Notes: generated from the sequence alone by a model not told the origin. Shown: positions 7,766 to 17,013, counted from the first letter of the stretch. The stretch: 64,000 nucleotides of DNA from Cytobacillus massiliigabonensis (GCF_900199725.1 NZ_LT904904.1:153298-217297); one strand, 5' to 3'. Translations and numbers: made by a program.

Positions 7766-8311
7766 TTAAATATCCATCTCAACGTTCCTGCCTGGGTAGA
7801 ATGACAATTGCGGATTCAATTGGTTTTCTTTTGCCGTTCGTATGCTGGGTGTAAGCCTAAAAACCATTGTATGACTTCCTAGAGAGGAGCGATATTTCTC
7901 AACATGGGATTGTGAAAGGCTTTTATCGTAGTAGCCGGGTACGTACTTATCCAGCATGGCTTGCATTGCCGCGGTCGCTTCTGTTAGATCGCTTACCTCT
8001 TCAAGTACTCCGAACAGCATCACACTCATATAAGCAGTATCTGTTTTTGCGGGTATAGGGCTTACCATCGTTCCGTAATCTTCAGATACTGCGAAACAGC
8101 AGTTGGGATTGGCATGAATCAAATTGATTTTTCTCCCTTTTGCGGCACCATGAAAATACAAGGCTTCATTCATCCAGATAAAATTCAAAGGAACAACATA
8201 AGGGAGATCCCCATCCGTTAATCCAAGATAACCCGTCCGAGCTTTGCTTAAAAACTGATCAATACGCTTATCATCTGTACATTTTAATTTTTCTTGGCGG
8301 ATCTTATGCAT
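7766..8311 (-). CDS. PPOX-family flavin-binding protein (NimA-like)
   Basis: A 181-residue member of the pyridoxamine-5'-phosphate-oxidase-like split-barrel family, of the flavin-nucleotide-binding/NimA subgroup. Visible features are GYLGLTDGDLPYVVPLNFIWMNEALYFHGAAKGRKINLIHANPNCCFAV, the standard FMN-binding barrel, and MSVMLFGVLEEV. It is transcribed away from a MocR-type regulator at 8421. This divergent arrangement of PPOX gene and MocR is common in Bacillus, and the regulator usually controls the flavoprotein gene. The enzymatic substrate is unknown; a role in vitamin B6 metabolism or nitro-compound reduction is possible but not shown. Confidence 0.8.
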   Translation of the reverse strand: MHKIRQEKLKCTDDKRIDQFLSKARTGYLGLTDGDLPYVVPLNFIWMNEALYFHGAAKGRKINLIHANPNCCFAVSEDYGTMVSPIPAKTDTAYMSVMLFGVLEEVSDLTEATAAMQAMLDKYVPGYYDKSLSQSHVEKYRSSLGSHTMVFRLTPSIRTAKENQLNPQLSFYPGRNVEMDI

Positions 8312-8358
8312 TCTTCATCCCATCTTTCTTTATAAATGTTAAAATCATTTTAAGAAAT

Positions 8359-8384
8359 TTCTGTACATGACGAAAGTGACAGAA
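8359..8384. promoter_or_regulatory. Inverted repeat in PPOX/MocR intergenic region
   Basis: TTCTGT (8359-8364) and ACAGAA (8379-8384) form an inverted repeat with a 14-base spacer between the divergent genes. It is a candidate operator for the MocR regulator. Confidence 0.35.
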
Positions 8385-8420
8385 TTAAAAAGTTTAATAG
8401 GGACAGATGGAGGGTTAACA

Positions 8421-9830
8421 GTGGAACTTACCCCATTTTTACGTAGAGAGCTGCCAGAGCATTTATACAGCCAGTTGTATCATTGGATTAAGAAGGAAAT
8501 TGAAGAAGGCAGGCTCTTGCCAGGAATGAAGATGCCATCCATTCGCCAGCTAACCATTCATTTAAAGGTCAGCCGGAATACGGTTGAGTCTGCATATCAG
8601 CAGCTGCAATCAGAGGGATACCTTGAAAGTATCCCTAAAAGTGGAATATGGGTAGCTGAGATTGAAAAACCTTCACTGCATCCGTTTGTAGTGGAACATC
8701 CGATTATGCTGGAATGTGAGCCTTCAAGCGAAGTTCTTGTGGATTTTGAATATGGAAATGTCGATCTTGACAAATTTCCTTTGAAGCAGTGGAAGAAATG
8801 TTTGTCAGACGCAGTTGATCAAGAGAACAACTGGTTATTTCAGTATAGTGAAAAACAAGGTGAGTTTGCATTGAGGCGGGAGATTTCAAACCATTTACTG
8901 CAATCCAGAGGTGTACGCTCTACACCAGAACAGATTCTGATAACGGCCGGAACACAAACTTCCATGACGTTGATCTGCCGTCTTTTAGGACTCGGGGGAA
9001 AAACAGTGGCCATGGAAGAACCAGGTTATAGCGGTGTTCGAACAGTCTTTGAAGACCAGGGATGCTATATTGATCCTATACCTCTTGAAAAGGACGGATT
9101 GTCAGTGGAGCACATTCAAACGAGCAGGGCAAATGCCGTATATGTAACGCCTTCTCACCAATTTCCATTTGGTATGATTCTGTCCATTTCGAAAAGAATG
9201 CGATTATTAAAGTGGGCATATCAAACGGGGGGATACATTATTGAGGATGATTATGATGGAGAGTTTCGATACCAGGGGCAGCCAATTCCTTCGCTGAAAT
9301 CCCTGGATGAAGAGGAAAAGGTCATTTATTTAGGTACATTTTCTAAATCATTTCTTCCTTCAGCTCGGTTAAGTTATATAGTATTGCCACCGTCATTAAT
9401 GGTTCAATATTCACGAAAGTTCCCGGCTTATAACCAATCTGTCTCTCCTATAATTCAGAGAGCGATGTCCCTGTTCATGCAGTCCGGAGAATTCGAAAGG
9501 CATATTCGAAGAATGCGCAAAATATATCAAAGAAAACATCAAGCTCTGCTAAGAAGTATCGATCAATATATGGGCACTCAAGTAAAAATCGTTGGAGAAA
9601 AGTCGGGCTTGCATATTTTATTGAAACTAAAAGGCATATCCACCCATGAGCTGATTGAAAAAAGTCTGCAGAAGGGAGTCAAAGTGTATTCTCCGTTAAG
9701 CTTTTGGCTAAATCCAAACCCGGAAGGACAATCCTATATCATGTTAGGGTTTGGCGGATTATCAATTGAAGAGATTGAGAAGGGAATTAGATTACTCGCT
9801 AGCTGCCTCCCAGGAAATGGAGATAGCTAA
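8421..9830 (+). CDS. MocR/PdxR-type regulator (GntR HTH plus aminotransferase fold)
   Basis: A 469-residue fusion. Residues about 15-80 are a GntR winged helix (LYSQLYHWIKKEIEEGRLLPGMKMPSIRQLTIHLKVSRNTVESAYQQL). The rest is a fold-type I aminotransferase domain with GTQTSMTLICRLLGLGG, EDDYDGEFRY and the PLP-lysine motif GTFSKSFLPSARLSY. GTG 8421 is preferred because TGGAGGG lies at 8408-8414, seven bases ahead; the upstream ATG at 8367 has no ribosome binding site. MocR regulators use bound PLP as a sensor, commonly for vitamin B6 or GABA metabolism. The divergent PPOX gene is the likely target. Confidence 0.88.
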   Translation: MELTPFLRRELPEHLYSQLYHWIKKEIEEGRLLPGMKMPSIRQLTIHLKVSRNTVESAYQQLQSEGYLESIPKSGIWVAEIEKPSLHPFVVEHPIMLECEPSSEVLVDFEYGNVDLDKFPLKQWKKCLSDAVDQENNWLFQYSEKQGEFALRREISNHLLQSRGVRSTPEQILITAGTQTSMTLICRLLGLGGKTVAMEEPGYSGVRTVFEDQGCYIDPIPLEKDGLSVEHIQTSRANAVYVTPSHQFPFGMILSISKRMRLLKWAYQTGGYIIEDDYDGEFRYQGQPIPSLKSLDEEEKVIYLGTFSKSFLPSARLSYIVLPPSLMVQYSRKFPAYNQSVSPIIQRAMSLFMQSGEFERHIRRMRKIYQRKHQALLRSIDQYMGTQVKIVGEKSGLHILLKLKGISTHELIEKSLQKGVKVYSPLSFWLNPNPEGQSYIMLGFGGLSIEEIEKGIRLLASCLPGNGDS

Positions 9831-9860
9831 GTGATAAATTATTGGTTGAATCAATGTAAA

Positions 9861-9906
9861 AAAAAGATGAGACTTATCGAAATCAGGTAAATCTCATCTT
9901 TTTTGT
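9861..9906. terminator. Bidirectional terminator between convergent genes
   Basis: AAAAAGATGAGA (9861-9872) pairs with TCTCATCTTTTTT (9892-9904) around a 19-base loop. A-runs and T-runs flank the stem on both sides, between the MocR and MFS genes. Confidence 0.75.
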
Positions 9907-9965
9907 TATGGCTATGTTTGAACGGCAGAAAATTGAATCAGCTTTGTAAGAACTAGACAAGAGAT

Positions 9966-11138
9966 TTAAATAGAAATGAAGACTTCCTTTCTACGTTCTA
10001 GTTTTCGGTATACAAGCGCAATCAGCATGGCTGGCAGAGTACAAATAATCATTCCTATAAAGGCATATCTTGGCTCAATTTCGTATAAGTAGCCCCCAAA
10101 GATTGTAAACACTGCAGTGCTCCAGCTAAGTGCAAGCGCGGAATACATGCCTTGTGCTATCGGTATCTGCGTATGTGGAATGTTGTTGATTAAGTATTTC
10201 ATAAAGGCATAATGCCCCATAGCAAAAGAAAATGCATGTAAAGTTTGTGCAAGACAGAAAACAAGTACATTTGGGAAGGCAAACACTAGTATCCAGCGAA
10301 AGGAAGAACCAATTGCTGCTAATGTCAGTAAAGTGCCTACAGAAAATTTGTTAAAGCTTTTATCTGCAATAGAGAAGAATATGATTTCTGCAATGACAGC
10401 AATATTAATAATGAGACCAATCAGGTAAATGGGTGCATGGATATCCTGTAAAAAAATATAGCCATAATTGTAATAAGTAGCATGTGCTGCTTGAAGTAAA
10501 ATGACAATCATGAGCACCAAACCAAAGTGTTTGATCCGGAATAAATGGAACATCCCAGCTTTTTGCGCTTGGTTTACTTGCGGCTTTTCTGATAAAACTT
10601 CTGGTGCACGCATAAAACTAAGACATACAAATCCGATCATTCCAAGTAATAGTGACCAGAAAATTACCTCATCTCCATACATTCCTGTAAAAATGGTTAA
10701 AATGATGCCCACTGAGACAAACCCAATGGATCCCCATTGACGGCTTCTTCCATAGTGCCTTAATTGTTTGCTTTGTACAAGGACACTGGCGGCACTATCT
10801 AAAGCAGGCATCAGAGCAGGATAAAATAGGTGCAAAACGATCGTTACTACTAGTAAGCCAGCAAAGGAGTCTGCTGGAATATAGCAAAGAATAGCAGCCA
10901 GTGTGCCTATTCCTGCCACTTTTAAAAGGACTTTACTGCTAAATTTCCCTGATAAATAAGGAAATGCAAATAATGTGGACAAGCCTCTCGCAATTAAACC
11001 AAAGCTCATGATTAAGCTAGCTTGAGAGACTGTAATTCCTTTTGTATAAATCATCCATCCTGACCAATAAGGCAGAAATATGCCCCATGTCAAAAAGAAG
11101 CTAAAAAAACGTGTACTCATCCAGAGCTGTGTGTTCAT
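9966..11138 (-). CDS. MFS transporter, PPP/HcaT-like family
   Basis: A 390-residue, 12-helix major facilitator protein of the MFS_1-like/PPP (3-phenylpropionate permease) type. It starts MNTQLWMSTRFFSFFLTWGIFLPYWSGWMIYTKGITVSQASLIMSFGLIARGLSTLFAFP, and has the diagnostic RQWGSIGFVSVG loop after helix 4. ATG 11138 is chosen because GAGGAGGATACTA sits immediately ahead on the minus strand; a longer frame reaches 11219 but crosses the operator palindromes. The gene is divergent from a CRP-family regulator that probably controls it. Substrates of the family range from aromatic acids to nucleosides; none is assigned here. Confidence 0.82.
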   Translation of the reverse strand: MNTQLWMSTRFFSFFLTWGIFLPYWSGWMIYTKGITVSQASLIMSFGLIARGLSTLFAFPYLSGKFSSKVLLKVAGIGTLAAILCYIPADSFAGLLVVTIVLHLFYPALMPALDSAASVLVQSKQLRHYGRSRQWGSIGFVSVGIILTIFTGMYGDEVIFWSLLLGMIGFVCLSFMRAPEVLSEKPQVNQAQKAGMFHLFRIKHFGLVLMIVILLQAAHATYYNYGYIFLQDIHAPIYLIGLIINIAVIAEIIFFSIADKSFNKFSVGTLLTLAAIGSSFRWILVFAFPNVLVFCLAQTLHAFSFAMGHYAFMKYLINNIPHTQIPIAQGMYSALALSWSTAVFTIFGGYLYEIEPRYAFIGMIICTLPAMLIALVYRKLERRKEVFISI

Positions 11139-11159
11139 TAGTATCCTCCTCATCGAATG

Positions 11160-11206
11160 AATGATATCATTGGATGAAAGAGGAATAATATGAGATATCT
11201 CATATT
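11160..11206. promoter_or_regulatory. Two palindromic operators between MFS and CRP-family genes
   Basis: AATGATATCATT (11160-11171) and AATATGAGATATCTCATATT (11187-11206) are both perfect palindromes. Their centres (11165.5 and 11196.5) are 31 bp apart, three helical turns. The longer one ends just before the ribosome binding site of the regulator gene, fitting autoregulation by the CRP/FNR-family protein encoded next to it. Confidence 0.6.
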
Positions 11207-11219
11207 TTTGAGGTGGCAT

Positions 11220-11891
11220 ATGGAAGTTTACAAAGGTGAGAAAAAAAGGCTGTATTTGGAGTATAACTCAATCGCGCATCTATTTTCCTTTCAAGTCGAA
11301 GCATTTATGGAAGTGCATGAATACCAGCGGGATGAATGGATCATTCAAGAGGGCATGCGACCGGATTTTTTATTTTATGTAATGGAAGGAAAAGCAAAAA
11401 TATATGTTACACATCAAAATGGGAAAGTATCCTTAATTAATTTTATCAATGCTCATGATTATATTGGGGAAATGGAATTATTAAATGATGTGTATTATAC
11501 AAAGGGGATTCAAGCATCAACAAAGACCGTTTGTTTTGCGATTCCAATTCATCGATATCGCACACAACTACTGGATGATGCAAAATTTCTCCGTGAATTG
11601 ACCAAATTTTTAAGTATAAAAGCTACACATATGGCTGCAAAGTATTCACAAAGTCTCGCTTTCCCGCTTGAAAACCGGCTGGCGGATTTCATTTTGCAAA
11701 CGGCTGATGAAGGAATTTATAAAGAGAAACATGTAACGGTTTGTGATTATTTAGGGGTATCCTATCGGCACTTATTGCACGTACTTACACAATTTTGCGC
11801 TAAAAATTACTTGAAAAAGGATGGACGGAACTATCATATTAAACAATCCCATTCCTTGAATGAACTTGCCGAAGTGTTGAAGAATCAGTAA
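11220..11891 (+). CDS. CRP/FNR-family transcriptional regulator (YeiL-like)
   Basis: A 223-residue protein with an N-terminal cyclic-nucleotide-binding-fold domain (DEWIIQEGMRPDFLFYVMEGKAKIYVTHQNGKVSLINFINAHDYIGEMELL) and a C-terminal winged helix (YLGVSYRHLLHVLTQFCAKNYLKKDGRNYHI). It resembles E. coli YeiL in both length and HTH position. GAGGTGG at 11209-11216 supports ATG 11220 rather than the in-frame ATG at 11190, which lies inside the operator. No cysteine cluster for a Fe-S centre is seen. The divergent MFS gene is the probable target; the ligand is unknown. Confidence 0.82.
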   Translation: MEVYKGEKKRLYLEYNSIAHLFSFQVEAFMEVHEYQRDEWIIQEGMRPDFLFYVMEGKAKIYVTHQNGKVSLINFINAHDYIGEMELLNDVYYTKGIQASTKTVCFAIPIHRYRTQLLDDAKFLRELTKFLSIKATHMAAKYSQSLAFPLENRLADFILQTADEGIYKEKHVTVCDYLGVSYRHLLHVLTQFCAKNYLKKDGRNYHIKQSHSLNELAEVLKNQ

Positions 11892-11908
11892 TAAAATAGA
11901 ACTTCGCG

Positions 11909-11974
11909 TATAATGGTAGTTTGTATAAGGAAATGATCTATATGCAAGATAATAAAGTAAATAATTCAAAATAA
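11909..11974 (+). other. dbpA promoter -10 and ten-codon leader ORF
   Basis: TATAAT at 11909-11914 is a consensus -10, without a convincing -35. A ten-residue ORF ([10 protein letters not shown]) with an AAGGAA site runs 11942-11974, ending 13 bases before the dbpA start. It may be a chance frame or a leader peptide. Confidence 0.35.
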
Positions 11975-11987
11975 AAGAGGCTTAGTT

Positions 11988-13436
11988 ATGTGCAGAGAAA
12001 GTTTTAAGGATTATAAATTAAGCAGTGAAATAGTGGATGCGCTGGATAGTTTAGATTATGAAAATCCAACAGCCGTTCAAAGTAAGGTTATCCCTCTTGT
12101 GTTAGAGAAAACGGATCTTGTCGTAAAATCACAAACAGGAAGCGGGAAAACTGCCTCATATGGGATTCCAATTTGTGAATTAATTGATTGGAAGGAAAAT
12201 AAACCGCAAGCGTTAATTTTGACACCAACAAGAGAACTTGCTGTTCAAGTAAAGGAGGATTTCATCAACATAGGCAGATTTAAACGGATAAAAGCTGCAG
12301 CAGTTTTTGGAAAACAGCCTTTTGCCATCCAAAAAACAGAATTAAAGCAAAAAACGCATGTAGTCGTCGGTACTCCGGGCCGCGTGTTAGATCATATTGA
12401 AAAAGGTACTCTGCCTTTAGAACGGGTTAACTATCTTGTTATAGATGAAGCGGATGAAATGTTAAACATGGGATTTATTGAACAAGTGGAAGCGATCATC
12501 AAAGAGCTGCCACGAAAACGGGTGACCATGTTATTTTCAGCTACTTTGCCAGAAAGGGTCAAAAACCTAGCACTTAACTATATGAAAACACCTATCGATA
12601 TTGAAATTAAGGCGACTGGACTCACGACTGATAAAATTAATCATTCTCTTTTCGAAGTGGCAGAAGACCATAAATTTTCTTTGCTTAAAGATGTAACAAT
12701 TGTTGAAAATCCAGATAGCTGCATAATCTTTTGCCGAACAAAAGATCGAGTAGATACTTTGTGTGATCAGTTAATGGATTTAGGTTATAGCTGCGATAAA
12801 ATTCATGGCGGCATGGTCCAAGAAGATCGGCTTGATGTGATGAATGACTTTAGAAGAGGAGAATTCCGCTATTTAATTGCTACGGATGTAGCCGCTAGAG
12901 GAATTGATATTGATAATATCACACATGTTATTAACTATGACCTTCCTTTAGAGAAAGAAAGCTATGTCCATCGTACGGGAAGAACAGGACGGGCAGGTCA
13001 AAAGGGGAAAGCCATCACTTTTGTTACCCCATTTGAGGATAAGTTTTTAAATGAAATTGAAGAATATATTGGTTTTGCGATTCCAAGTATGGCTGCTCCT
13101 TCAAAAGAGGAAGTTTCAAATAAGAAATCAGATTTTGAAGCAAAAATGAATGTGGAACCAACGATTAAAAAGGCGAGAAGTGAAGAATTAAATAAGCAGA
13201 TTATGAAGCTGTACTTTAATGGCGGCAAGAAAAAGAAACTTAGGGCAGTAGATTTTGTTGGAACAATTGCCAAAATTGACGGAGTAACAGCAGAAGATAT
13301 TGGCATCATTACCATATTAGATACTGTTTCTTATGTTGAAATATTAAATGATAAAGGTCCGATGGTGTTAAAACGGATGAAGAATACAACCATAAAAGGT
13401 AAGTTATTGAAAGTACATGAAGCGAAAAAAAAGTAA
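11988..13436 (+). CDS. dbpA: DEAD-box RNA helicase DbpA/YxiN
   Basis: A 482-residue ATP-dependent RNA helicase acting in 50S ribosome assembly. The motifs appear in order: Q motif ([11 protein letters not shown]), Walker A SQTGSGKT near residue 50, [24 protein letters not shown], and [10 protein letters not shown]. The C-terminal about 75 residues ([50 protein letters not shown]) form the RRM-like DbpA domain that binds hairpin 92 of 23S rRNA. Length and domain order match B. subtilis YxiN. The ATG at 11988 follows a GAGG at about ten bases. It is monocistronic, with a strong terminator at 13476. Confidence 0.93.
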   Translation: MCRESFKDYKLSSEIVDALDSLDYENPTAVQSKVIPLVLEKTDLVVKSQTGSGKTASYGIPICELIDWKENKPQALILTPTRELAVQVKEDFINIGRFKRIKAAAVFGKQPFAIQKTELKQKTHVVVGTPGRVLDHIEKGTLPLERVNYLVIDEADEMLNMGFIEQVEAIIKELPRKRVTMLFSATLPERVKNLALNYMKTPIDIEIKATGLTTDKINHSLFEVAEDHKFSLLKDVTIVENPDSCIIFCRTKDRVDTLCDQLMDLGYSCDKIHGGMVQEDRLDVMNDFRRGEFRYLIATDVAARGIDIDNITHVINYDLPLEKESYVHRTGRTGRAGQKGKAITFVTPFEDKFLNEIEEYIGFAIPSMAAPSKEEVSNKKSDFEAKMNVEPTIKKARSEELNKQIMKLYFNGGKKKKLRAVDFVGTIAKIDGVTAEDIGIITILDTVSYVEILNDKGPMVLKRMKNTTIKGKLLKVHEAKKK

Positions 13437-13475
13437 TACACTATCGAAGTAAGTGAAACTTTTATATATCGCATC

Positions 13476-13513
13476 AAACAGTCTATGAATAAAAGTAGAC
13501 TGTTTTTTTTTTT
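13476..13513 (+). terminator. Terminator of dbpA
   Basis: AAACAGTCTA (13476-13485) pairs with TAGACTGTTT (13496-13505), followed by a run of more than ten T residues. A classical strong intrinsic terminator. Confidence 0.9.
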
Positions 13514-13551
13514 ACCCCTTCTTATCACTAACAGCTCTCCTAATAAAAAAC

Positions 13552-13569
13552 TTAAGAAAATCTTAAGAA
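13552..13569 (+). promoter_or_regulatory. OmpR-type direct repeats upstream of the two-component operon
   Basis: TTAAGAA occurs at 13552-13558 and 13563-13569, exactly 11 bp apart, with a related TCTAAGATT at 13585. Tandem half-sites at 10-11 bp are the usual binding pattern of OmpR/PhoB-family regulators such as the one encoded at 14271. Autoregulation is inferred. Confidence 0.5.
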
Positions 13570-13654
13570 ACCTATCCACTAATTTCTAAGATTTTTTTAT
13601 TAAGATAACCTCATCAGCAAAAAGCAAGACCATAAGTCAGTGGAGGGGAGTTAT

Positions 13655-14215
13655 TTGAATAATCACAATTCCTTGTTATTTTTACAATCCTTTATCCGCA
13701 GACCAAAGGAAATTGGCAGTGTATGGCCAAGCTCAAGTTTTTTGGCTAGAAAAATGGTCCAGCAAGTGTCATGGGAAGAAGTTGGTGCGGTAGCAGAGCT
13801 TGGTTCTGGAACGGGTGCGATTACAAGAGAGATCAAATCACATGCATCAAAAAAGGCAACCGTTCTTCTGTTTGAGAAGGATGGAGAAATGAATGAGAAT
13901 CTTCAGAGGGAATTCCCAGGTTACCTGTGTTATGAGAATGCTGTTCAATTACTGAATATAATGGACCACCATGATATTAAGCAATTAGATTGTGTCATTA
14001 GCGGACTGCCCTTCTTTAATTTTTCAATGGAACTGCGTGAAAGATTACTGAATCAGGTGATAGATTCATTAAAGCCAGGAGGGTATTTCATTGCTTTTCA
14101 ATATTCTTTACAAATGAAAAAGCGGCTCTCAAAAACTTTCCGCATCGAGAGAATCCATTATGTTCCATTAAATTTTCCCCCGGCTTTTATTTATGTTTGC
14201 AAAAAAATCAACTAA
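13655..14215 (+). CDS. SAM-dependent methyltransferase (phospholipid N-methyltransferase-like)
   Basis: A 186-residue class I methyltransferase. The N-terminal FLQSFIRRPKEIGSVWPSSSFLARKMV and the AdoMet loop AELGSGTGAITREI are typical of the PmtA/KsgA-related phospholipid methyltransferase group. FEKD after it is motif II, and SGLPFFNFSMELRERLL corresponds to motif IV. TTG 13655 is preferred because GGAGGGGAG lies at 13642-13650; the GTG at 13640 overlaps that site. It is the first gene of an operon with a response regulator and a sensor kinase. That suggests a role in envelope modification under their control. The lipid substrate is inferred by family only. Confidence 0.75.
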   Translation: MNNHNSLLFLQSFIRRPKEIGSVWPSSSFLARKMVQQVSWEEVGAVAELGSGTGAITREIKSHASKKATVLLFEKDGEMNENLQREFPGYLCYENAVQLLNIMDHHDIKQLDCVISGLPFFNFSMELRERLLNQVIDSLKPGGYFIAFQYSLQMKKRLSKTFRIERIHYVPLNFPPAFIYVCKKIN

Positions 14216-14270
14216 AAACGAATAATAGAGGGAGGAGCAGGGCATGTAGTTTATTTTAGGGGTGAACGCA

Positions 14271-14957
14271 GTGAATATATTGGTTTGTGATGATGATAAA
14301 GCAATTGTTGATGCGATAGGAATTTACTTAGAAAATGAGGGTTTTTCCACTTTTAAGGCTTTTAATGGTTTAGAGGCAATCAAAATGATCGATGATCAGG
14401 AAATTCATCTAATTATTATGGATATTATGATGCCAAAGATGGATGGAATAAAAGCGACCATGAAGATCAGGGAAGAAAACAACATCCCGTTGATTATGCT
14501 TTCCGCTAAAGCGGAGGATTACGACAAAATATTAGGATTAAATCTAGGCGCAGATGATTATATTACGAAGCCTTTTAATCCTTTGGAGCTTATTGCAAGG
14601 GTTAAATCCCAGCTGAGAAGGTATACAACTTTAGGAAGCCTTGAAACAAAGAGTAATGTATATAAAACAGGCGGGCTCATGATTGATGATGAAAGTAAAA
14701 TAATTACTGTTGATGGAGAGGCGGTTCAGCTTACTCCAGTGCAATACAAGATATTAAAATTTTTGACCGCAAATGCAGGAAGGGTGTTCTCTATAGAGGA
14801 GATTTATGAAAAGGTTTGGAATGAAACAGCCTTTAGCCCGGAGAATACAGTAAGTGTCCATATAAGAAAAATTAGAGAAAAAATAGAAATCAATCCGAAA
14901 GAGCCAAAATATTTAAAGGTGGTGTGGGGAATTGGATATAAGGTTGAAAAAATATAG
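14271..14957 (+). CDS. OmpR/PhoB-family response regulator (VanR-like)
   Basis: A 228-residue regulator. The receiver domain has the acidic pocket DDD near residue 8, the phospho-acceptor aspartate in IIMDIMMPKMDG (about residue 51), LSAKAEDYDKILGLNLGADDYITKPFNPLEL, and a C-terminal winged helix ending KYLKVVWGIGYKVEKI. GTG 14271 is preferred over GTG 14262, because AGGGGTGA at 14257-14264 would overlap the earlier codon. The 3' end overlaps the kinase gene by 26 bases, so translation is coupled. Direct repeats at 13552 are its likely binding site. Confidence 0.9.
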   Translation: MNILVCDDDKAIVDAIGIYLENEGFSTFKAFNGLEAIKMIDDQEIHLIIMDIMMPKMDGIKATMKIREENNIPLIMLSAKAEDYDKILGLNLGADDYITKPFNPLELIARVKSQLRRYTTLGSLETKSNVYKTGGLMIDDESKIITVDGEAVQLTPVQYKILKFLTANAGRVFSIEEIYEKVWNETAFSPENTVSVHIRKIREKIEINPKEPKYLKVVWGIGYKVEKI

Positions 14958-17013
14958 CCACTCAATGGCAACAAAATTGATTGTATTTATGATCATGCTT
15001 GCATGCTTTTCAGGTGTTATGCAATCAATTGCCCATTTAGTTTCCGTGAATGATGGCGATGTTGGAATCGTTTTTGAAGATAATTACTTCTTTAGCGAGT
15101 CGTATGTGAGAGAAAGCGAAAGTCTTATAAGTGATCTTACGAGGCTGCTGGGTGAATATAAGAATGAGGCAAATGTATTAAAGGGTGAGACAATCGATAA
15201 AGATGAACTAAGAATGGAAGAACAGAACTTGTTTTCAGATTATCAGTATGAATCCAAAAGTTATAATCCAAATTTAAGTGAAACAGAAAATTATGAGAAG
15301 TTTAAAGTGGATTATGCTGATAAAATTGCCCAGATAAAGGACCAAATGATAAAGAGGGATTTAAAAGAATATCATTACCTATTGAACAATATCAAAGAGG
15401 TTAAAGATCCATTGTATTATGTCAGTGACGGTGTAAATGTGTATACGAATAGTACAATGAAAGAAAAAGAACAATTTAAAGCTTATCCATCTTACATGGT
15501 GTTTGAGGGATATAAAAGAGAGATCTATCCAAAAGAAGTAGAGGAAAATAAACAATTAAATTGGATTACTATGCAAATGGATGAATTAGGCTCTGAAAAC
15601 CATGCCATTTATGTAGCTTTTTCAAAGGAGTTTTTAGATTCTAAAATAAGTGAGTGGAAAGAAAATAAAGTGAATGCCACAAAGGGTTTTTATCGTTTAT
15701 TAGGATTTTCAGCAGGATTTATCCTCTCTCTTTTCTACCTGGCATTAGTGAGCGGGAGAAAGTCCTTTAAGGATGAAGAGCTGCGCTTGCATGCAGTCGA
15801 TAAATTATATATTGATCTGAACATCTTGCTATGTATAGGACTTATAACGTTTTGGGTTATTCTACTTGATCTTTTGGAGCTGCCACATAACATAAAATGG
15901 GTCATTCCAATCACAATTCCATTTTCAGCTGCTTTTTTTGCACTGATTTTATCAATGGTGAGACATTTTAAGAATCGAACGTTTTTTAAGCATTCCCTGA
16001 TCTATCAAATAATCAAAGGACTTATCCAATTTGTAAGAAATGTTTATGATAGCGGAAATGTTGGGGTAAAGACAGTTATGATTGTTATTGGGTATCCGCT
16101 ATTGATTGCTTTAACATTTTTTATGTTTCCAATAACCATAGGGATCGCTGCCTGGTTTGCCTTAAAGAAGGTTAAAGCATTTAAGGCAATAAAAGATGGA
16201 GTAGAAAGAATAAAAAATGGAGATATCCATCACAGCATTGAAATTGATGGGAAGGGTGAGTTTGTTAGCCTGGCTGCCAATATAAACAGCATTACCGATG
16301 GGTTGAAAAATGCAGTAGATAACGAGCTAAAAAGTGAGAGATTAAAAACAGAACTCATCACCAATGTATCTCATGACATACGAACACCGTTAACATCCAT
16401 TATCACATATGTCGATTTACTTAAAAAAGAAAAGGACCTATCAAAGATAGCGGAATATACCGAAGTACTAGATCAAAAGTCTAAAAGGCTAAAGCTCCTA
16501 ACGGATGATTTATTTGAAGCTGCTAAAGCTTCAAGCGGAAATATTCCAGTCCAGCTCGAAAAGATTGATATTGTATCATTAATCACTCAGGGGCTTGGGG
16601 AAGTGAGTGAGAAGATTGAAGAACTAGATTTAGAATTCAGGTTCAACCATTCAAATGATAAAGTCTATGTAACGGCTGATGGAAAATTATTATGGAGGTC
16701 TATTGAAAACGTATTATCAAATATATTTAAGTATGCTCTTAAAGGATCAAGGGTTTATATTAATATTGAGGATTTAGGAAATGAAATCCTTCTAACCTTC
16801 AAGAATATTTCAGCTTACGAATTAAATATTTCAGCTGATGAATTAATGGAGCGTTTTAAAAGAGGCGATGAATCTAGATCTAGCCAAGGCAGTGGATTGG
16901 GGCTTTCCATTGCCAAGAGCCTAATCGATATACAGAAAGGGACATTTATGATTCAAATTGATGGGGATTTATTTAAATCTATCATCAGTATGCCTAAGCA
17001 TAGTAGTGAATGA
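14932..17013 (+). CDS. Sensor histidine kinase with multi-helix membrane domain
   Basis: A 693-residue kinase. An N-terminal membrane helix (about 12-32) is followed by a large extracytoplasmic region (about 35-245), then several membrane helices (about 250-425). A HAMP-like linker precedes the DHp helix with ITNVSHDIRTPLTSI, the phospho-acceptor histidine lying near residue 480. The ATPase shows the N box (SIENVLSNIFKYA) and G2 box (GSGLGLSIAKSL). The start is TTG 14932, inside the regulator gene, with AAAGGTGGTG upstream. The large sensor region and methyltransferase partner suggest an envelope-stress or antimicrobial-peptide sensor, which is inference. Confidence 0.88.
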   Translation: MDIRLKKYSHSMATKLIVFMIMLACFSGVMQSIAHLVSVNDGDVGIVFEDNYFFSESYVRESESLISDLTRLLGEYKNEANVLKGETIDKDELRMEEQNLFSDYQYESKSYNPNLSETENYEKFKVDYADKIAQIKDQMIKRDLKEYHYLLNNIKEVKDPLYYVSDGVNVYTNSTMKEKEQFKAYPSYMVFEGYKREIYPKEVEENKQLNWITMQMDELGSENHAIYVAFSKEFLDSKISEWKENKVNATKGFYRLLGFSAGFILSLFYLALVSGRKSFKDEELRLHAVDKLYIDLNILLCIGLITFWVILLDLLELPHNIKWVIPITIPFSAAFFALILSMVRHFKNRTFFKHSLIYQIIKGLIQFVRNVYDSGNVGVKTVMIVIGYPLLIALTFFMFPITIGIAAWFALKKVKAFKAIKDGVERIKNGDIHHSIEIDGKGEFVSLAANINSITDGLKNAVDNELKSERLKTELITNVSHDIRTPLTSIITYVDLLKKEKDLSKIAEYTEVLDQKSKRLKLLTDDLFEAAKASSGNIPVQLEKIDIVSLITQGLGEVSEKIEELDLEFRFNHSNDKVYVTADGKLLWRSIENVLSNIFKYALKGSRVYINIEDLGNEILLTFKNISAYELNISADELMERFKRGDESRSSQGSGLGLSIAKSLIDIQKGTFMIQIDGDLFKSIISMPKHSSE

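Noticed and set aside
8367-8420. ATG 8367 as the start of the MocR gene
   Set aside because: No ribosome binding site; GTG 8421 has TGGAGGG at proper spacing and starts at the conserved N-terminus.
9966-11219. Longer start for the MFS transporter at 11219
   Set aside because: It would read through both operator palindromes; ATG 11138 has a strong ribosome binding site and the natural first helix.
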